The position numbers were made by a program, and so were the translations under genes. The notes under the pieces were generated by a model. That model saw nothing but the letters and a program-made list of their open reading frames with translations. It had not been told where the DNA came from and did not search any database. This document shows positions 37,007-45,804 of a stretch of DNA of 64,000 nt, one piece after another (positions within the stretch are counted from its first letter, which is position 1; every line of letters begins with the position of its first letter). Source of the stretch: Saprospiraceae bacterium (GTDB lineage: Bacteria > Bacteroidota > Bacteroidia > Chitinophagales > Saprospiraceae); NCBI GenBank assembly GCA_026982695.1, contig JALSGS010000014.1, positions 178,241 to 242,240 on the forward strand, in the 5' to 3' direction.

Positions 37007-39451
37007 ATGAAACTACTAAACACACTGATTTGGCTTTGCGCAGCTAGCTTGAGCTGGAGCCAGACAGCTTCCATCCGAGGGCAAGTGACGGAATACGGCA
37101 CAGAAGATCCACTTCCCGGCGTGTCTATCTATTTAGAGGGCACACAAATAGGTGCCATCAGCAATACAAATGGCTATTACCACATCGAGGGGATTCCAGT
37201 GGGCAAATACACTTTGGTGGCTTCAGCTATTGGTTACTACGTCATTTCTAAAGAAGTGGAGCTGGCTGCCGATCAACAACTGGAAGTCAACTTTAACATG
37301 ATCGAATCGATTACGACTTTGGCCGAAGTCACAGTGATGACTTCGGGCAGGTCGAGCTTGAAGGATATTCCTGGATCGGTCAGTTATTTATCTCCCAAAG
37401 CCTTGAACAAGTTCAGCTATACAGATATCAACCGCACGCTGCGCATGGTGCCTGGCATTAACCTTCAAGAAGAAGATGGCTTCGGCCTTAGGCCCAATAT
37501 CGGGCTACGCGGCACGAGTCTAGAACGCAGCTCGAAAATCACGCTTATGGAAGACGGCGTATTAATGGCGCCAGCTCCCTACACGGCACCTGCTGCCTAC
37601 TACTTTCCCACGGTAGGGCGCATGCAAGGGGTTGAAGTACTCAAAGGCAGCAGCCAGATCAAGTATGGGCCTTATACTACAGGGGGTGCCATCAATTTTA
37701 TTTCCACACAGATTCCCGAATCGTTTCTCGCGCGCGTCTATTTGACAAGGGGCAGCTACGGCACCAACAATCTACACGCCTATGTGGGCAACACGCATAA
37801 GCAGGTAGCTTATCTATTGGAGACTTTTCAGTATGCATCAGACGGATTCAAGGTATTAGACAACAGCGGTCCTACCGGTTTTGACCGAAAAGACTACATG
37901 GCCAAAGTACGCTACCAAACGAAGGACGACGCGCGCATCTTTCAATCGCTCACGCTCAAGCTCGGCGAAGTACGAGAAATATCTGATGAGACTTATTTGG
38001 GGCTAACGGATAGCGATTTCGCACTTACTCCTTATCGCAGATATGCTGCTTCGCAAAAAGATCGCCTTACCTTATCACATCGGCAAATTGCACTCATACA
38101 CCTCATCCGCCCCAGCGAGCAGCTCGAGATCACAACTACTGCCTACCGCACAGATTTATTCCGCAATTGGTACAAGCTCTACAAAGTCACAGACGATGCC
38201 GGTAATGAAGTGAGCATTTCCGACCTATTGGCCACACCTGAGACCTATCCTGAAGCATACCAGATACTCACTGGCGCAACCAGCATGCGTCCAGATGCCC
38301 TTTGGGTAAAAGCCAACAACCGAACCTACTTTGCGCGAGGCATACAGTCGAACCTATCGGCTCAGTTTACTACGGGCAAAGTGGTGCATCATTTCGACTT
38401 GGGCCTGCGCCTCCATCAGGATCAGATGGACCGCTTCCAATGGGTAGACAGCTATGCCATGGAAGAAGGTGTAATGAAACTGACACAAGCTGGTCAACCA
38501 GGCACTGAAAGCAATCGAATTGAACAAGCGACAGCCTTTGCCAGCTACATTCAGCACAGAATGGACTTCGGAAAGTGGCAACTCGTACCGGGCCTGCGCT
38601 ATGAACACATTCAGCTCAGCCGAATGGACTACGGAAAAAACGATCCCACCCGTACAGGCATCAATCTGAATACGCGCAGCAATTTCGTACGCGCCCTCAT
38701 GCCAGGTTTAGGCCTTACCTACCACTTGCAACAACAGATCTATCTATTTGCCGGCATCCACAAAGGCTTTGCCCCACCAGGCTCTAAAGAAGGTACACGC
38801 CCCGAAGAGAGCGTGAACTACGAGTTAGGCACCCGCTTGCGCAAAAAGGGGCTCAGCAGCGAAGCAGTCGTATTCGTGACGGACTACGACAACCTGCTGG
38901 GCTCCGACCTGGCTGCTGCGGGCGGCACAGGAGGCACCGATCTGTACAATGCCGGCGAAGTACTGACCCGAGGGCTCGAACTACAGCTCAGCTACGACTT
39001 TTTCTCGCCCAACTCCATGGCCGCCTATCGCCTTCCCTTCACGCTAATCTACACTTATACTCATTCGGAGTTTCGCAACAGCTTTGAAAGTGACAACGAC
39101 ACTTGGGGAATTGTAAGCTCAGGCGACGAATTCCCCTACTTAGCCCACCACCAACTTACGCTGTTGTTGGCACTCGAACACCACAAATTCGACGCTAACA
39201 TTAGCTATCGCTATACGGGGCCCATGCGCACCACTCCAGGCCAAGGCTCTACTCCCGAATCGGAGAAAATTGATGCTTACTTTGTCGTCGATGCCAGCAT
39301 CAACTATTTAGTGCATCCCTACGTCAAGCTCTTCGCCAGCTGTGTCAACCTCACCGATGAAGTCTACTTGGTTGCACGACGGCCTGCCGGCCTGCGCCCT
39401 GGCTTACCGCGAACTTTACAGGTAGGGATCAAAGCCAACTTTTTGCCGTAA
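37007..39451 (+). CDS. TonB-dependent receptor, FecA-like
   Basis: Outer-membrane transporter for an iron chelate or other ligand. Seen: 814 residues; signal peptide (MKLLNTLIWLCAASLSWSQ); CarboxypepD_reg-like domain (about 20-100, IRGQVTEYGTEDPLPGVSIY); a plug with IPGSVSYLSPKAL, RTLRMVPGINLQEEDG and GLRGTSLERS, close to FecA-type (ferric citrate) receptors; and a barrel ending in an aromatic-rich tail. Start at 37007 because the upstream 14 codons lack signal features and lie over the promoter. No SusD, FecR or siderophore genes are adjacent, so the ligand is inferred only from plug resemblance. Confidence 0.9.
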   Translation: MKLLNTLIWLCAASLSWSQTASIRGQVTEYGTEDPLPGVSIYLEGTQIGAISNTNGYYHIEGIPVGKYTLVASAIGYYVISKEVELAADQQLEVNFNMIESITTLAEVTVMTSGRSSLKDIPGSVSYLSPKALNKFSYTDINRTLRMVPGINLQEEDGFGLRPNIGLRGTSLERSSKITLMEDGVLMAPAPYTAPAAYYFPTVGRMQGVEVLKGSSQIKYGPYTTGGAINFISTQIPESFLARVYLTRGSYGTNNLHAYVGNTHKQVAYLLETFQYASDGFKVLDNSGPTGFDRKDYMAKVRYQTKDDARIFQSLTLKLGEVREISDETYLGLTDSDFALTPYRRYAASQKDRLTLSHRQIALIHLIRPSEQLEITTTAYRTDLFRNWYKLYKVTDDAGNEVSISDLLATPETYPEAYQILTGATSMRPDALWVKANNRTYFARGIQSNLSAQFTTGKVVHHFDLGLRLHQDQMDRFQWVDSYAMEEGVMKLTQAGQPGTESNRIEQATAFASYIQHRMDFGKWQLVPGLRYEHIQLSRMDYGKNDPTRTGINLNTRSNFVRALMPGLGLTYHLQQQIYLFAGIHKGFAPPGSKEGTRPEESVNYELGTRLRKKGLSSEAVVFVTDYDNLLGSDLAAAGGTGGTDLYNAGEVLTRGLELQLSYDFFSPNSMAAYRLPFTLIYTYTHSEFRNSFESDNDTWGIVSSGDEFPYLAHHQLTLLLALEHHKFDANISYRYTGPMRTTPGQGSTPESEKIDAYFVVDASINYLVHPYVKLFASCVNLTDEVYLVARRPAGLRPGLPRTLQVGIKANFLP

Positions 39452-39499
39452 GGCACATGCTCAGCTGCTGTAGGCCCCATAGCAGGTATGGGAGGTAAA

Positions 39500-39535
39500 A
39501 AAGAAGCGAATCCAAATGGCTGGATTCGCTTCTTT
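39500..39535. terminator. Bidirectional terminator between the FecA-like receptor and gmd
   Basis: Perfect 15-bp stem (AAAGAAGCGAATCCA and its complement) with a 6-nt loop, flanked by A on the left and T on the right. It sits between two convergent genes, 48 bp after the receptor stop and 33 bp after the gmd stop, and can serve both. Confidence 0.88.
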
Positions 39536-39568
39536 GTGCTTACCTCTCGCTATCAAACGCACTTCACT

Positions 39569-40687
39569 TCATTCAAACTCGTTCTTCACGCGAAAGCCAG
39601 CGTCCTTGAGCAGGCGATCGCGGCGGAACAGCTCCAAGTCGCTGTACACCATTTCTTTAATGGTGGCGTCGAGGTCGTAGCGGGGCGTCCATCCCAGCTG
39701 CTCGCGCGCCTTGGTCGCATCGCCAATGAGCAAATCGACCTCGGTAGGCCGAAAGTAGTTGGGATCAACGGCGATAACTTCACGCCCGGGCTCGAGTTGA
39801 AACTCGGGCCGATGACAAGCCACCACGTAACCTATTTCCTCTTTTCCGCTGCCGCGAAACCGCAGCTCGATGCCCAGCTCGGCAAATGCCTTGCGCGCAA
39901 ATTCGCGCACTGAGGTGGTGACCCCCGTGGCGATGACGTAATCTTCAGGTTTGTCTTGCTGCAGCATCAGCCACATGGCCTCGACATAGTCTTTGGCATG
40001 GCCCCAGTCGCGCTGGGCATCGAGGTTGCCCAGGTAGAGCTTGTCTTGCAAGCCCAAGGCAATCTTGGCAACTGCCCGCGTGATCTTGCGCGTCACAAAG
40101 GTCTCGCCGCGAATGGGCGACTCGTGATTGAACAGAATGCCATTGCAGGCATACATGCCATAGGCCTCGCGATAGTTGACCGTAATCCAGTAAGCGTAGA
40201 GCTTGGCCACCGCATAGGGCGAACGCGGATAAAAGGGCGTCTTTTCCGTCTGCGGCACCTCCTGCACCAAGCCGTACAGCTCGGAGGTGGATGCCTGATA
40301 CACGCGCGTGTGCTGCGTCAGCCCCAGCAGACGCACCGCCTCCAAAATGCGCAAGGTGCCCAAAGCATCGACATTGGTCGTGTACTCGGGCGACTCAAAG
40401 CTCACTTTGACGTGCGATTGCGCACCCAGATTGTAGATCTCGTCGGGCTGTACCTCTTGAATGATGCGAATGATGTTGGTCGAATCGGTCAGATCGCCGT
40501 AGTGCAAGATAAAGCGGCGATGGTCGGTATGTGGATCCTCGTAGATGTGGTCGATGCGCTGGGTGTTGAACAAAGAGCTGCGCCGCTTGATGCCGTGCAC
40601 CTCGTAGCCTTTGGCCAAGAGCAGTTCGCTCAAATAGGCGCCATCTTGGCCCGTAACACCCGTAATGAGGGCTTTTTTTCTACTCAT
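39569..40687 (-). CDS. gmd: GDP-mannose 4,6-dehydratase
   Basis: Converts GDP-D-mannose to GDP-4-keto-6-deoxy-D-mannose, the precursor of GDP-fucose, rhamnose, perosamine and related sugars. Seen: 372 residues; NAD(P)-binding [13 protein letters not shown] near residues 9-21; catalytic [22 protein letters not shown] with the YxxxK pair; and the signature [15 protein letters not shown]. The start at 40687 is preferred over an ATG 17 codons earlier, since the family begins at the first strand. It is the last gene of the polysaccharide cluster. The usual next enzyme (Fcl/GMER) is not adjacent; the DegT aminotransferase at 45805 might act on its product, which is only a suggestion. Confidence 0.97.
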   Translation of the reverse strand: MSRKKALITGVTGQDGAYLSELLLAKGYEVHGIKRRSSLFNTQRIDHIYEDPHTDHRRFILHYGDLTDSTNIIRIIQEVQPDEIYNLGAQSHVKVSFESPEYTTNVDALGTLRILEAVRLLGLTQHTRVYQASTSELYGLVQEVPQTEKTPFYPRSPYAVAKLYAYWITVNYREAYGMYACNGILFNHESPIRGETFVTRKITRAVAKIALGLQDKLYLGNLDAQRDWGHAKDYVEAMWLMLQQDKPEDYVIATGVTTSVREFARKAFAELGIELRFRGSGKEEIGYVVACHRPEFQLEPGREVIAVDPNYFRPTEVDLLIGDATKAREQLGWTPRYDLDATIKEMVYSDLELFRRDRLLKDAGFRVKNEFE

Positions 40688-40766
40688 CTGATGACACTTT
40701 TTCACAAAAAACGCATATGCGCCTCCAAAGGTCGACATAATTTAGCACCAGCCACAGGGCCACACC

Positions 40767-41153
40767 TCACCACGGCCACTTCAGGTCATCAGCGCCAAAA
40801 GTATGTGAGCGCACCGTCCAGTAAGAATCCTTGCGCTGGCGCTGCAGTGGATCTTGCTTGCGCAAACGACTCAACAAACCCAGTGGCGTGAGAATAGCAA
40901 AAAACACTATCCCCAGTACGACCTTCGACATGACCGAGCCCAACAACTCGGCCAAGCCGTACCACAGCACGTTCAGCCATCGCGCCAACCCACCAAAAAA
41001 CAGGCCGATAATACCGACAGCTACTGCCACGTACAGCAGCGCTTCCCAGTGCTTCCACCACCACAGCACGACCATACCCGTGCTGATGACCAAACAGGTC
41101 TCTAAATGCTTTTCTCGAGGCATCTGTGCCCACGCTTTGATCGACGATTTCAT
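40767..41153 (-). CDS. SxtJ-family membrane protein
   Basis: Seen: 128 residues with three hydrophobic segments (about 20-36, 38-56, 70-90) and a charged C-terminus ending WTVRSHTFGADDLKWPW. The size, layout and position next to a DUF5989 protein and a carbamoyltransferase identify the SxtJ family, named from saxitoxin clusters. Function is not established; a membrane partner of the carbamoyltransferase is a reasonable inference. It starts 11 bp after the DUF5989 stop, so the two are in one operon. Confidence 0.8.
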   Translation of the reverse strand: MKSSIKAWAQMPREKHLETCLVISTGMVVLWWWKHWEALLYVAVAVGIIGLFFGGLARWLNVLWYGLAELLGSVMSKVVLGIVFFAILTPLGLLSRLRKQDPLQRQRKDSYWTVRSHTFGADDLKWPW

Positions 41154-41164
41154 TAGGATGCTTT

Positions 41165-41314
41165 TTAGAAAAGCGTATAAATAAATGGCGCCACAGCACT
41201 ACCCCCACCCACAACGATCAGGATGGCCAGTAACAACAACACGAGAATGATGGGTGCCAACCACCACTTTTTTCTTTCCTTGAGAAACTGCCACAAGTCG
41301 GTAAAGAATTCCAT
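41165..41314 (-). CDS. DUF5989 family small membrane protein
   Basis: 49 residues: a basic, aromatic N-terminus (MEFFTDLWQFLKERKKWW) followed by one long hydrophobic helix (LAPIILVLLLLAILIVVGG) and a short FIYTLF end. This fits the DUF5989 family, which sits between carbamoyltransferases and SxtJ-type proteins. An 11-codon upstream extension is possible but the ATG at 41314 matches the family. Function unknown. Too small to be found by length filters. Confidence 0.8.
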   Translation of the reverse strand: MEFFTDLWQFLKERKKWWLAPIILVLLLLAILIVVGGGSAVAPFIYTLF

Positions 41315-41358
41315 TGGTACAATTTTTTTTAAGTAAAACCATAACACACAGCGCTCGC

Positions 41359-43242
41359 TCAGTCAAGCTCGAACTCCTCCTGCCATTTATCAGTGCGGTC
41401 CCATTCGGGCTGTTGCCGCTTGTCGAAAAGGTAATTGCCCATAACCAAATAGTCCATTTCGGTGCGCATAAAGCAGCGATAAGCATCTTCAGGAGTGCAG
41501 ACGATGGGCTCACCGCGCACGTTGAAACTCGTATTAACTAACACGCCATAACCGGTCAGCTCCTGAAAAGCTTGCAAGAGGCGGTAATAGCGGGGATTGG
41601 TGTCGGCATGTACTGTTTGGACGCGTGCCGAGAAGTCGATATGCGTCACTGCTGGGATGTCGGAACGCGTGATGTAGAGGCGCTCCATCAGTGGCAGCTC
41701 GTAGTAGTTGTCGGGTACGGGCTTGCGACGCGCCTCCGCCACTGGTGCGACCAGCAGCATGTAGGGGGAAGGCCTATCCAGCTCAAAATATTGATCGGCC
41801 ACCTCGGCCAGTACAGAGGGTGCAAAAGGTCGAAAGCTCTCGCGATACTTGATCTTGAGGTTGAGCTTGCGCTGCATCTCCTCGTTGCGCGCATCGCCCA
41901 AGATGCTGCGGTTGCCCAACGCACGAGGTCCAAACTCCATACGCCCCTGGAACCAGCCTACAGCGTGCCCTTGTGCCAACAGTTGTGCCACCTCGTGGGC
42001 CAGCGTGTCGAAGATGTCGAAGTGTTGATAGGGCGCCCGATAGCGGCGTGCCACCCGCTCGATCTCCTCATCGCAAAAAGAAGGGCCCAAATAGGCACCG
42101 CGCATACTGTCGGGCTGCTGGCAGCGGCGCGGCCGCGCGAAATAGAGGTGATGTGCGGCCAACGCTGCTCCTAATGCGCCACCTGCATCGCCAGCAGCAG
42201 GCTGAATAAAGATGTCCTTGTACAAGCCCGAGCGCTTGAGTTTGCCATTGGCCACGCAATTGAGCGCCACCCCCCCTGCCATGCACAAGTAATCGGCATT
42301 GGTTAGCTCCTTGAGCGTGCGCGCCATGCGTAGGACAGCCTCTTCGGTCACCTGCTGAATCGCCATGGCCAAGTCGCAGTGATGCTGCTCGAGTGGCTCT
42401 TCGGGACGGCGTCGGCGAAAGCCAAAGAGCTGCGCCCATCGGCGCTCATCCACCATGCGCAAGCCCGTAGCGTAGCGAAAATAGCGCTGGTCGAGCCAAA
42501 GTGAACCGTCGGGCCGCAAGTCAATCAAGTGCTGCTCGATGAGTTGGCGATAGTGCGCCACCCGCTCGGAAAGGGGGTGCCCATAGGGCGCTAATCCCAT
42601 CAGCTTGTACTCACCCGAGTTGACTTTGAAACCCAAAAAATAGGTAAAAGCCGAATAGAGCAAGCCCAGTGAATGCGGAAAGTGGAGCTCGCGCAACAGC
42701 TGGATCTCGCGGCCCCAACCTAGCGCCAACGAAGCCGTAGCCCACTCCCCCACCCCGTCAATGGTCAGAATGGCAGCCCGCTCAAAGGGCGAAGGGTAAA
42801 AAGCACTGGCCGCATGTGAGAGGTGGTGCTCCGGAAACAGGAGCTTGAGGCGCCTGCGATCGAAAGGCATAATGGCCGCCAACTCCTGGCGCAAAATGCG
42901 CTTGAGGTACATCTTCTCCCGCAGCCACACCGGAATGGCCATCGCAAAAGAACGCACACCCCGCGGCGCAAAATGGTAGTACGTCTCCAGCAAGCGCTCC
43001 AGCTTCAGCAGCGGCTTATCGTAAAAGACCACAGCGTCGAGCTCGTCGATAGTGCGGCCCGCCTCCTCCAGACAGTAGCGCACGGCTTGCGCCGGAAAAG
43101 AAGAATCGTGCTTTTTGCGACTGAAACGTTCTTCCTGTGCTGCAGCCACCACCTCGCCGTCCACCACCATCGCTGCTGCCGAATCGTGGTAAAAGGCAGA
43201 AATGGCCAAAACGCTCTGCCCTGCTTCCCCAGACAAATGCAC
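41359..43242 (-). CDS. NodU/CmcH-type carbamoyltransferase
   Basis: Transfers a carbamoyl group from carbamoyl phosphate through carbamoyl-AMP to a hydroxyl, here probably on a sugar. Seen: the ASKHA-type N-terminus AISAFYHDSAAAM, EERFSRKKHDSSFP, LTIDGVGEWATASL and GEYKLMGLAPYG, then the C-terminal YrdC-like part with GRMEFGPRALGNRSILGDAR and YRESFRPFAPSVL. Start is uncertain. The frame is open to 43317, but ATGs there fall inside a hairpin. The GTG at 43242 gives about 627 residues and has a -7-like TATCATTG (one mismatch) 18 nt upstream. An ATG at 43293 is the alternative. It heads the DUF5989-SxtJ-gmd group. Confidence 0.92.
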   Translation of the reverse strand: MHLSGEAGQSVLAISAFYHDSAAAMVVDGEVVAAAQEERFSRKKHDSSFPAQAVRYCLEEAGRTIDELDAVVFYDKPLLKLERLLETYYHFAPRGVRSFAMAIPVWLREKMYLKRILRQELAAIMPFDRRRLKLLFPEHHLSHAASAFYPSPFERAAILTIDGVGEWATASLALGWGREIQLLRELHFPHSLGLLYSAFTYFLGFKVNSGEYKLMGLAPYGHPLSERVAHYRQLIEQHLIDLRPDGSLWLDQRYFRYATGLRMVDERRWAQLFGFRRRRPEEPLEQHHCDLAMAIQQVTEEAVLRMARTLKELTNADYLCMAGGVALNCVANGKLKRSGLYKDIFIQPAAGDAGGALGAALAAHHLYFARPRRCQQPDSMRGAYLGPSFCDEEIERVARRYRAPYQHFDIFDTLAHEVAQLLAQGHAVGWFQGRMEFGPRALGNRSILGDARNEEMQRKLNLKIKYRESFRPFAPSVLAEVADQYFELDRPSPYMLLVAPVAEARRKPVPDNYYELPLMERLYITRSDIPAVTHIDFSARVQTVHADTNPRYYRLLQAFQELTGYGVLVNTSFNVRGEPIVCTPEDAYRCFMRTEMDYLVMGNYLFDKRQQPEWDRTDKWQEEFELD

Positions 43243-43282
43243 AGATAAATGAGTTTTAGCAATGATACAAGAATAGAAAAAG

Positions 43283-43320
43283 AAATTGCACATGTCGCCT
43301 AAGTCTGACATGTGCAATTT
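43283..43320 (-). terminator. Internal terminator in the polysaccharide cluster
   Basis: Perfect 14-bp inverted repeat (AAATTGCACATGTC at 43283-43296, complement at 43307-43320) around a 10-nt loop. Read on the minus strand it is followed by a T-rich tail (CTTTTTC). It lies 24 bp after the sugar-transferase stop and upstream of the preferred carbamoyltransferase start. Confidence 0.75.
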
Positions 43321-43344
43321 ACACCTAACACAGCTGACCTACCC

Positions 43345-44067
43345 TCACCCCACCGGCTGGATAGTCTCTTGTCGTGGTGCTTTTTCCTTTGCCTTCTTTT
43401 GCAAAAAGTCGGGCCGGGGCGGCAGATCGGGAAATACGCGGTACACCCACTCGCTCTTTGGGAAGAGCACCTGCCACAAGGTGAGCAACAGGACGAGCAG
43501 ATCGGTGCGCAGCGACATGTGCTCCAGATACCACATCTCCAGTGCCCCCTTGTACGGTGCGATCTGCTGCTCGTAGCAGGTACGAGGATCCAATTCGCTT
43601 TCGGAGAGTATTTGCTCTTCGTCGCGGAAGACGATCGAGCCAATGCCCGTAATGCCAGGCTTGACGTCGTAGATACGGGCCTGTACCTCTTTGGGATAGG
43701 CCAAAAAGTCCACCTCCATCTGGGGGCGCGGTCCCACCAACGACATATCCCCCTTCAGCACGTTAATGATCTGAGGCAGTTCATTGAGCTTGCTGATGCG
43801 CAAATATTTGCCTATAGGCGTAACGCGCGGATCGTTGCGCACCGTTAGGCTACCCGTCAGCATATTGGGGCTATCCTTGAGCATGGTGGCAAACTTCAAA
43901 ATGTAGAAGGGCTTGTTCTTGTAGCCAATGCGGCGTTGCCGGTACCACACTTCGCCTTCAGCTGTAAAGCGCAGCATCGGAATGACCAGCAAAAAGATAG
44001 GTGCGCAAAGTACCAAGCCTACACTAGCCGCTACAATGTCGATGCTTCGTTTTGCAATTGCATACAT
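43345..44067 (-). CDS. Undecaprenyl-phosphate sugar phosphotransferase (initiating, PglC-like size)
   Basis: Starts glycan assembly by moving a phospho-sugar from a nucleotide sugar to undecaprenyl phosphate at the inner membrane. Seen: 240 residues; one N-terminal re-entrant/transmembrane segment (AASVGLVLCAPIFLLVIPML); then the bacterial sugar transferase core with KFATM, NDPRVTPIGKYLR, LNELPQIINVLKGDMSLVGPRP and the Pro-Arg pair of the catalytic site. It lacks the four-helix and CoA-binding-like N-terminal half of WcaJ-type enzymes, so it is the short monotopic class. An upstream extension of 35 codons is possible but unlikely. Confidence 0.93.
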   Translation of the reverse strand: MYAIAKRSIDIVAASVGLVLCAPIFLLVIPMLRFTAEGEVWYRQRRIGYKNKPFYILKFATMLKDSPNMLTGSLTVRNDPRVTPIGKYLRISKLNELPQIINVLKGDMSLVGPRPQMEVDFLAYPKEVQARIYDVKPGITGIGSIVFRDEEQILSESELDPRTCYEQQIAPYKGALEMWYLEHMSLRTDLLVLLLTLWQVLFPKSEWVYRVFPDLPPRPDFLQKKAKEKAPRQETIQPVG

Positions 44068-44116
44068 AAGCTCAGGGTTTGTGTTCGTCTTTAGCAAAGG
44101 CCTTTGCCTTTTCCAG

Positions 44117-45328
44117 TCACATGCGCTGATCAAGCGATTTGCCCGTCTCCTTATGGTGAAAACCAGGTACATATCGCCTCAGCCATGCCACCCAATCGGC
44201 CTTTTTCAGATCATTGCGCGCAAAGAGCTGTTCGAGTTCGCCCATAGCCATGGCCATCTGCTCGGGCGTGCTGCGCTGCACGGGCTGTACCACACCTAAA
44301 GCCTCAAAGCGATCCCACACCACCAGCTCGTCCTCGGCGAAAAACTCCTCGTAGGGCTTCTCGCCAGAAGTGTCGCTGCGGAAAAAAAAGACCGGCCAGT
44401 GCTTGTCGCCGCTGCCGAGTTGCTTCGCCTTTTGACGCGCTTCTTCCTCAGTAGTACACAGTTCGGGCTCTAACCCCAGCTCATGCAACAATGCCACCGC
44501 AATATCGCTAAAGGTCATCATCTGTTCGGCTGCCAGCTTGGGGAAAAATATCTCGCCGCTGCAACCCAACAAACAAGCCAAAAGGCACAACTGCCCCGAC
44601 TCCTCCGGCGAAACGAAGTAGCGCCGCACATCGATTGGGCTGGATAAAGGTTGCCGCTTCTGCAAGCGTTCCAGAAAGCCCGCCAACAGACTGCCGTTTG
44701 AAAAGGCAACGTTGGCAAAGCGCGCCGTGGTAATGGGCAGGTGATCGGCATGGGCCAATAGCAGCTCCTCCATCAGCTTTTTGCTGGCCCCCATCACGTT
44801 GACCGGATTGGTAGCTTTGTCAGTGCTGACGCAAAAAAAGTGCTGTGGTGGTTGCTGCTCTAGCAACGCCAAAAGCCGATAATTCTTCAAGACGTTGTTT
44901 TCCACCATCGCCTCGATGGAATAAGCGTCCTTTTCGCTGCGCACGTGTTTGTGCGCGGCAAAGTTGGCCACAATGTCGAAGGGACCGACCTGCCGAAATA
45001 GCTTCTCGAATACCCGACCGCCAAAATCGATGGGATAGGTCTTGTACTCGGAAGGCACATACATGCCGGCCGCGCTACGCAGATCGCGCGTCAGCTCCGT
45101 GAGCCCATTCTCGCTCAAATCGACGACGTACAGACTGTCGGGGCGAAACGGCAGCAAAGCCTTGATAAAGGAACTGCCGATCGTACCCGCCCCGCCAATG
45201 ACAAGCACGCGCTTGCCAGCCACTCTTTCAATTAATTCTTGAGTGTTTTTTTTTAGGTCTTCAAAAAACAGACTTTCGGTCCGTTTTGTGATATATCGAG
45301 AAATAAATTGAGGGAGGTTCAGATCCAT
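44117..45328 (-). CDS. UDP-sugar 4,6-dehydratase / nucleotide-sugar epimerase (FlaA1/CapD-like)
   Basis: Probably dehydrates UDP-N-acetylglucosamine or a related sugar, possibly with C5 epimerisation. Seen: 403 residues; NAD(P)-binding GGAGTIGSSF near residue 45; NFAAHKHV; and STDKATNPVNVMGASKK, where Met replaces Tyr of the usual YxxxK, as in the FlaA1/WbpM/CapD group. A PIDVRRYFVSPEESGQL segment is typical of this family. The C-terminus extends about 60 residues past the core. Its ATG is close to the end of the GxxExxY element, which therefore lies directly upstream. The exact product cannot be read from sequence. Confidence 0.9.
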   Translation of the reverse strand: MDLNLPQFISRYITKRTESLFFEDLKKNTQELIERVAGKRVLVIGGAGTIGSSFIKALLPFRPDSLYVVDLSENGLTELTRDLRSAAGMYVPSEYKTYPIDFGGRVFEKLFRQVGPFDIVANFAAHKHVRSEKDAYSIEAMVENNVLKNYRLLALLEQQPPQHFFCVSTDKATNPVNVMGASKKLMEELLLAHADHLPITTARFANVAFSNGSLLAGFLERLQKRQPLSSPIDVRRYFVSPEESGQLCLLACLLGCSGEIFFPKLAAEQMMTFSDIAVALLHELGLEPELCTTEEEARQKAKQLGSGDKHWPVFFFRSDTSGEKPYEEFFAEDELVVWDRFEALGVVQPVQRSTPEQMAMAMGELEQLFARNDLKKADWVAWLRRYVPGFHHKETGKSLDQRM

Positions 45329-45334
45329 TTTTCG

Positions 45335-45798
45335 TTACACTGAGTACCACGGAGAAGACACAGAGAGCCACAGAGTTTACATGACGAATCTTCGTATGCC
45401 GTCCGTGAGTTTTTTACCTTGAAGTTTATCAACAATCCAATTGGGGAACCCCCGAATTTCAGATATGTAAGTACCTGAGCCATACGGACGTCGGAAAGCT
45501 GATCCATGCTCTTCAACTCAACCAACCCCCTTCGTCCCACAACGAGATCAGCACGGTAACCACATTCCAATTTTACTTCCTTGTAAATTACAGGAATGGG
45601 CTTCTCAACTTCGACCGTCAACCCCGCTCTTTCAAGCTCCCATTTCAGGCATTCCTGGTAAGAGGATTCAAGCAACCCGGGACCAAGCTATTTATGGACT
45701 CCTATTGCGTTTCCAATGATTAAACCCGTGAGTTCTTTCTCAAGGATTTGCATAGGATCTTCGAATAACCCTGTGGTTCTCTGTGACTCTCCGTGTAA
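45335..45798 (-). mobile_element. Inverted-repeat-bounded GxxExxY mini-element
   Basis: The decayed GxxExxY gene fills a gap bounded by imperfect inverted repeats. The left arm (45348-45377) reads CACGGAGAAGACACAGAGAG then CCACAGAGTT. The right arm (45767-45795, minus strand) reads CACGGAGAGTCACAGAGAAC then CACAGGGTT. Both arms are preceded on the outer side by TTACAC or TTACACGG. The restored gene would end at 45377, at the inner edge of the left arm, and starts 14 bp inside the right arm. No transposase is present, so mobility is inferred from the compact layout only. Confidence 0.6.
45377..45753 (-). pseudogene. GxxExxY (PDDEXK_3-like) protein, broken
   Basis: The family has a PD-(D/E)XK nuclease-like core and no settled function. 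Seen: from the ATG at 45753 the frame reads 21 codons (MQILEKELTGLIIGNAIGVH then K) to an amber TAG at 45690-45688. It continues in the same frame as LGPGLLESSYQECL, GYRADLVV and LVELKSMD (the D...ExK core). After GLLINFKV the frame is lost at an A-run (45410-45415); adding one base restores KKLTDGIRRFVM and a stop at 45377. The TAG replaces the Glu expected in HKELGPGLLES. With a stop and a frameshift, loss of function is likely. Confidence 0.85.
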
Positions 45799-45804
45799 CA
45801 AGGT

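Noticed and set aside
39956..40891. Long plus-strand open frame (311 codons) opposite gmd
   Set aside because: It is antisense to a gene with complete Gmd motifs, has no recognisable domain, and its composition follows from the codon use on the other strand.
45377..45753. Amber codon read as a special amino acid (pyrrolysine) in the GxxExxY gene
   Set aside because: A second lesion in the same gene and the lack of any pyrrolysine genes in view make simple decay more likely.
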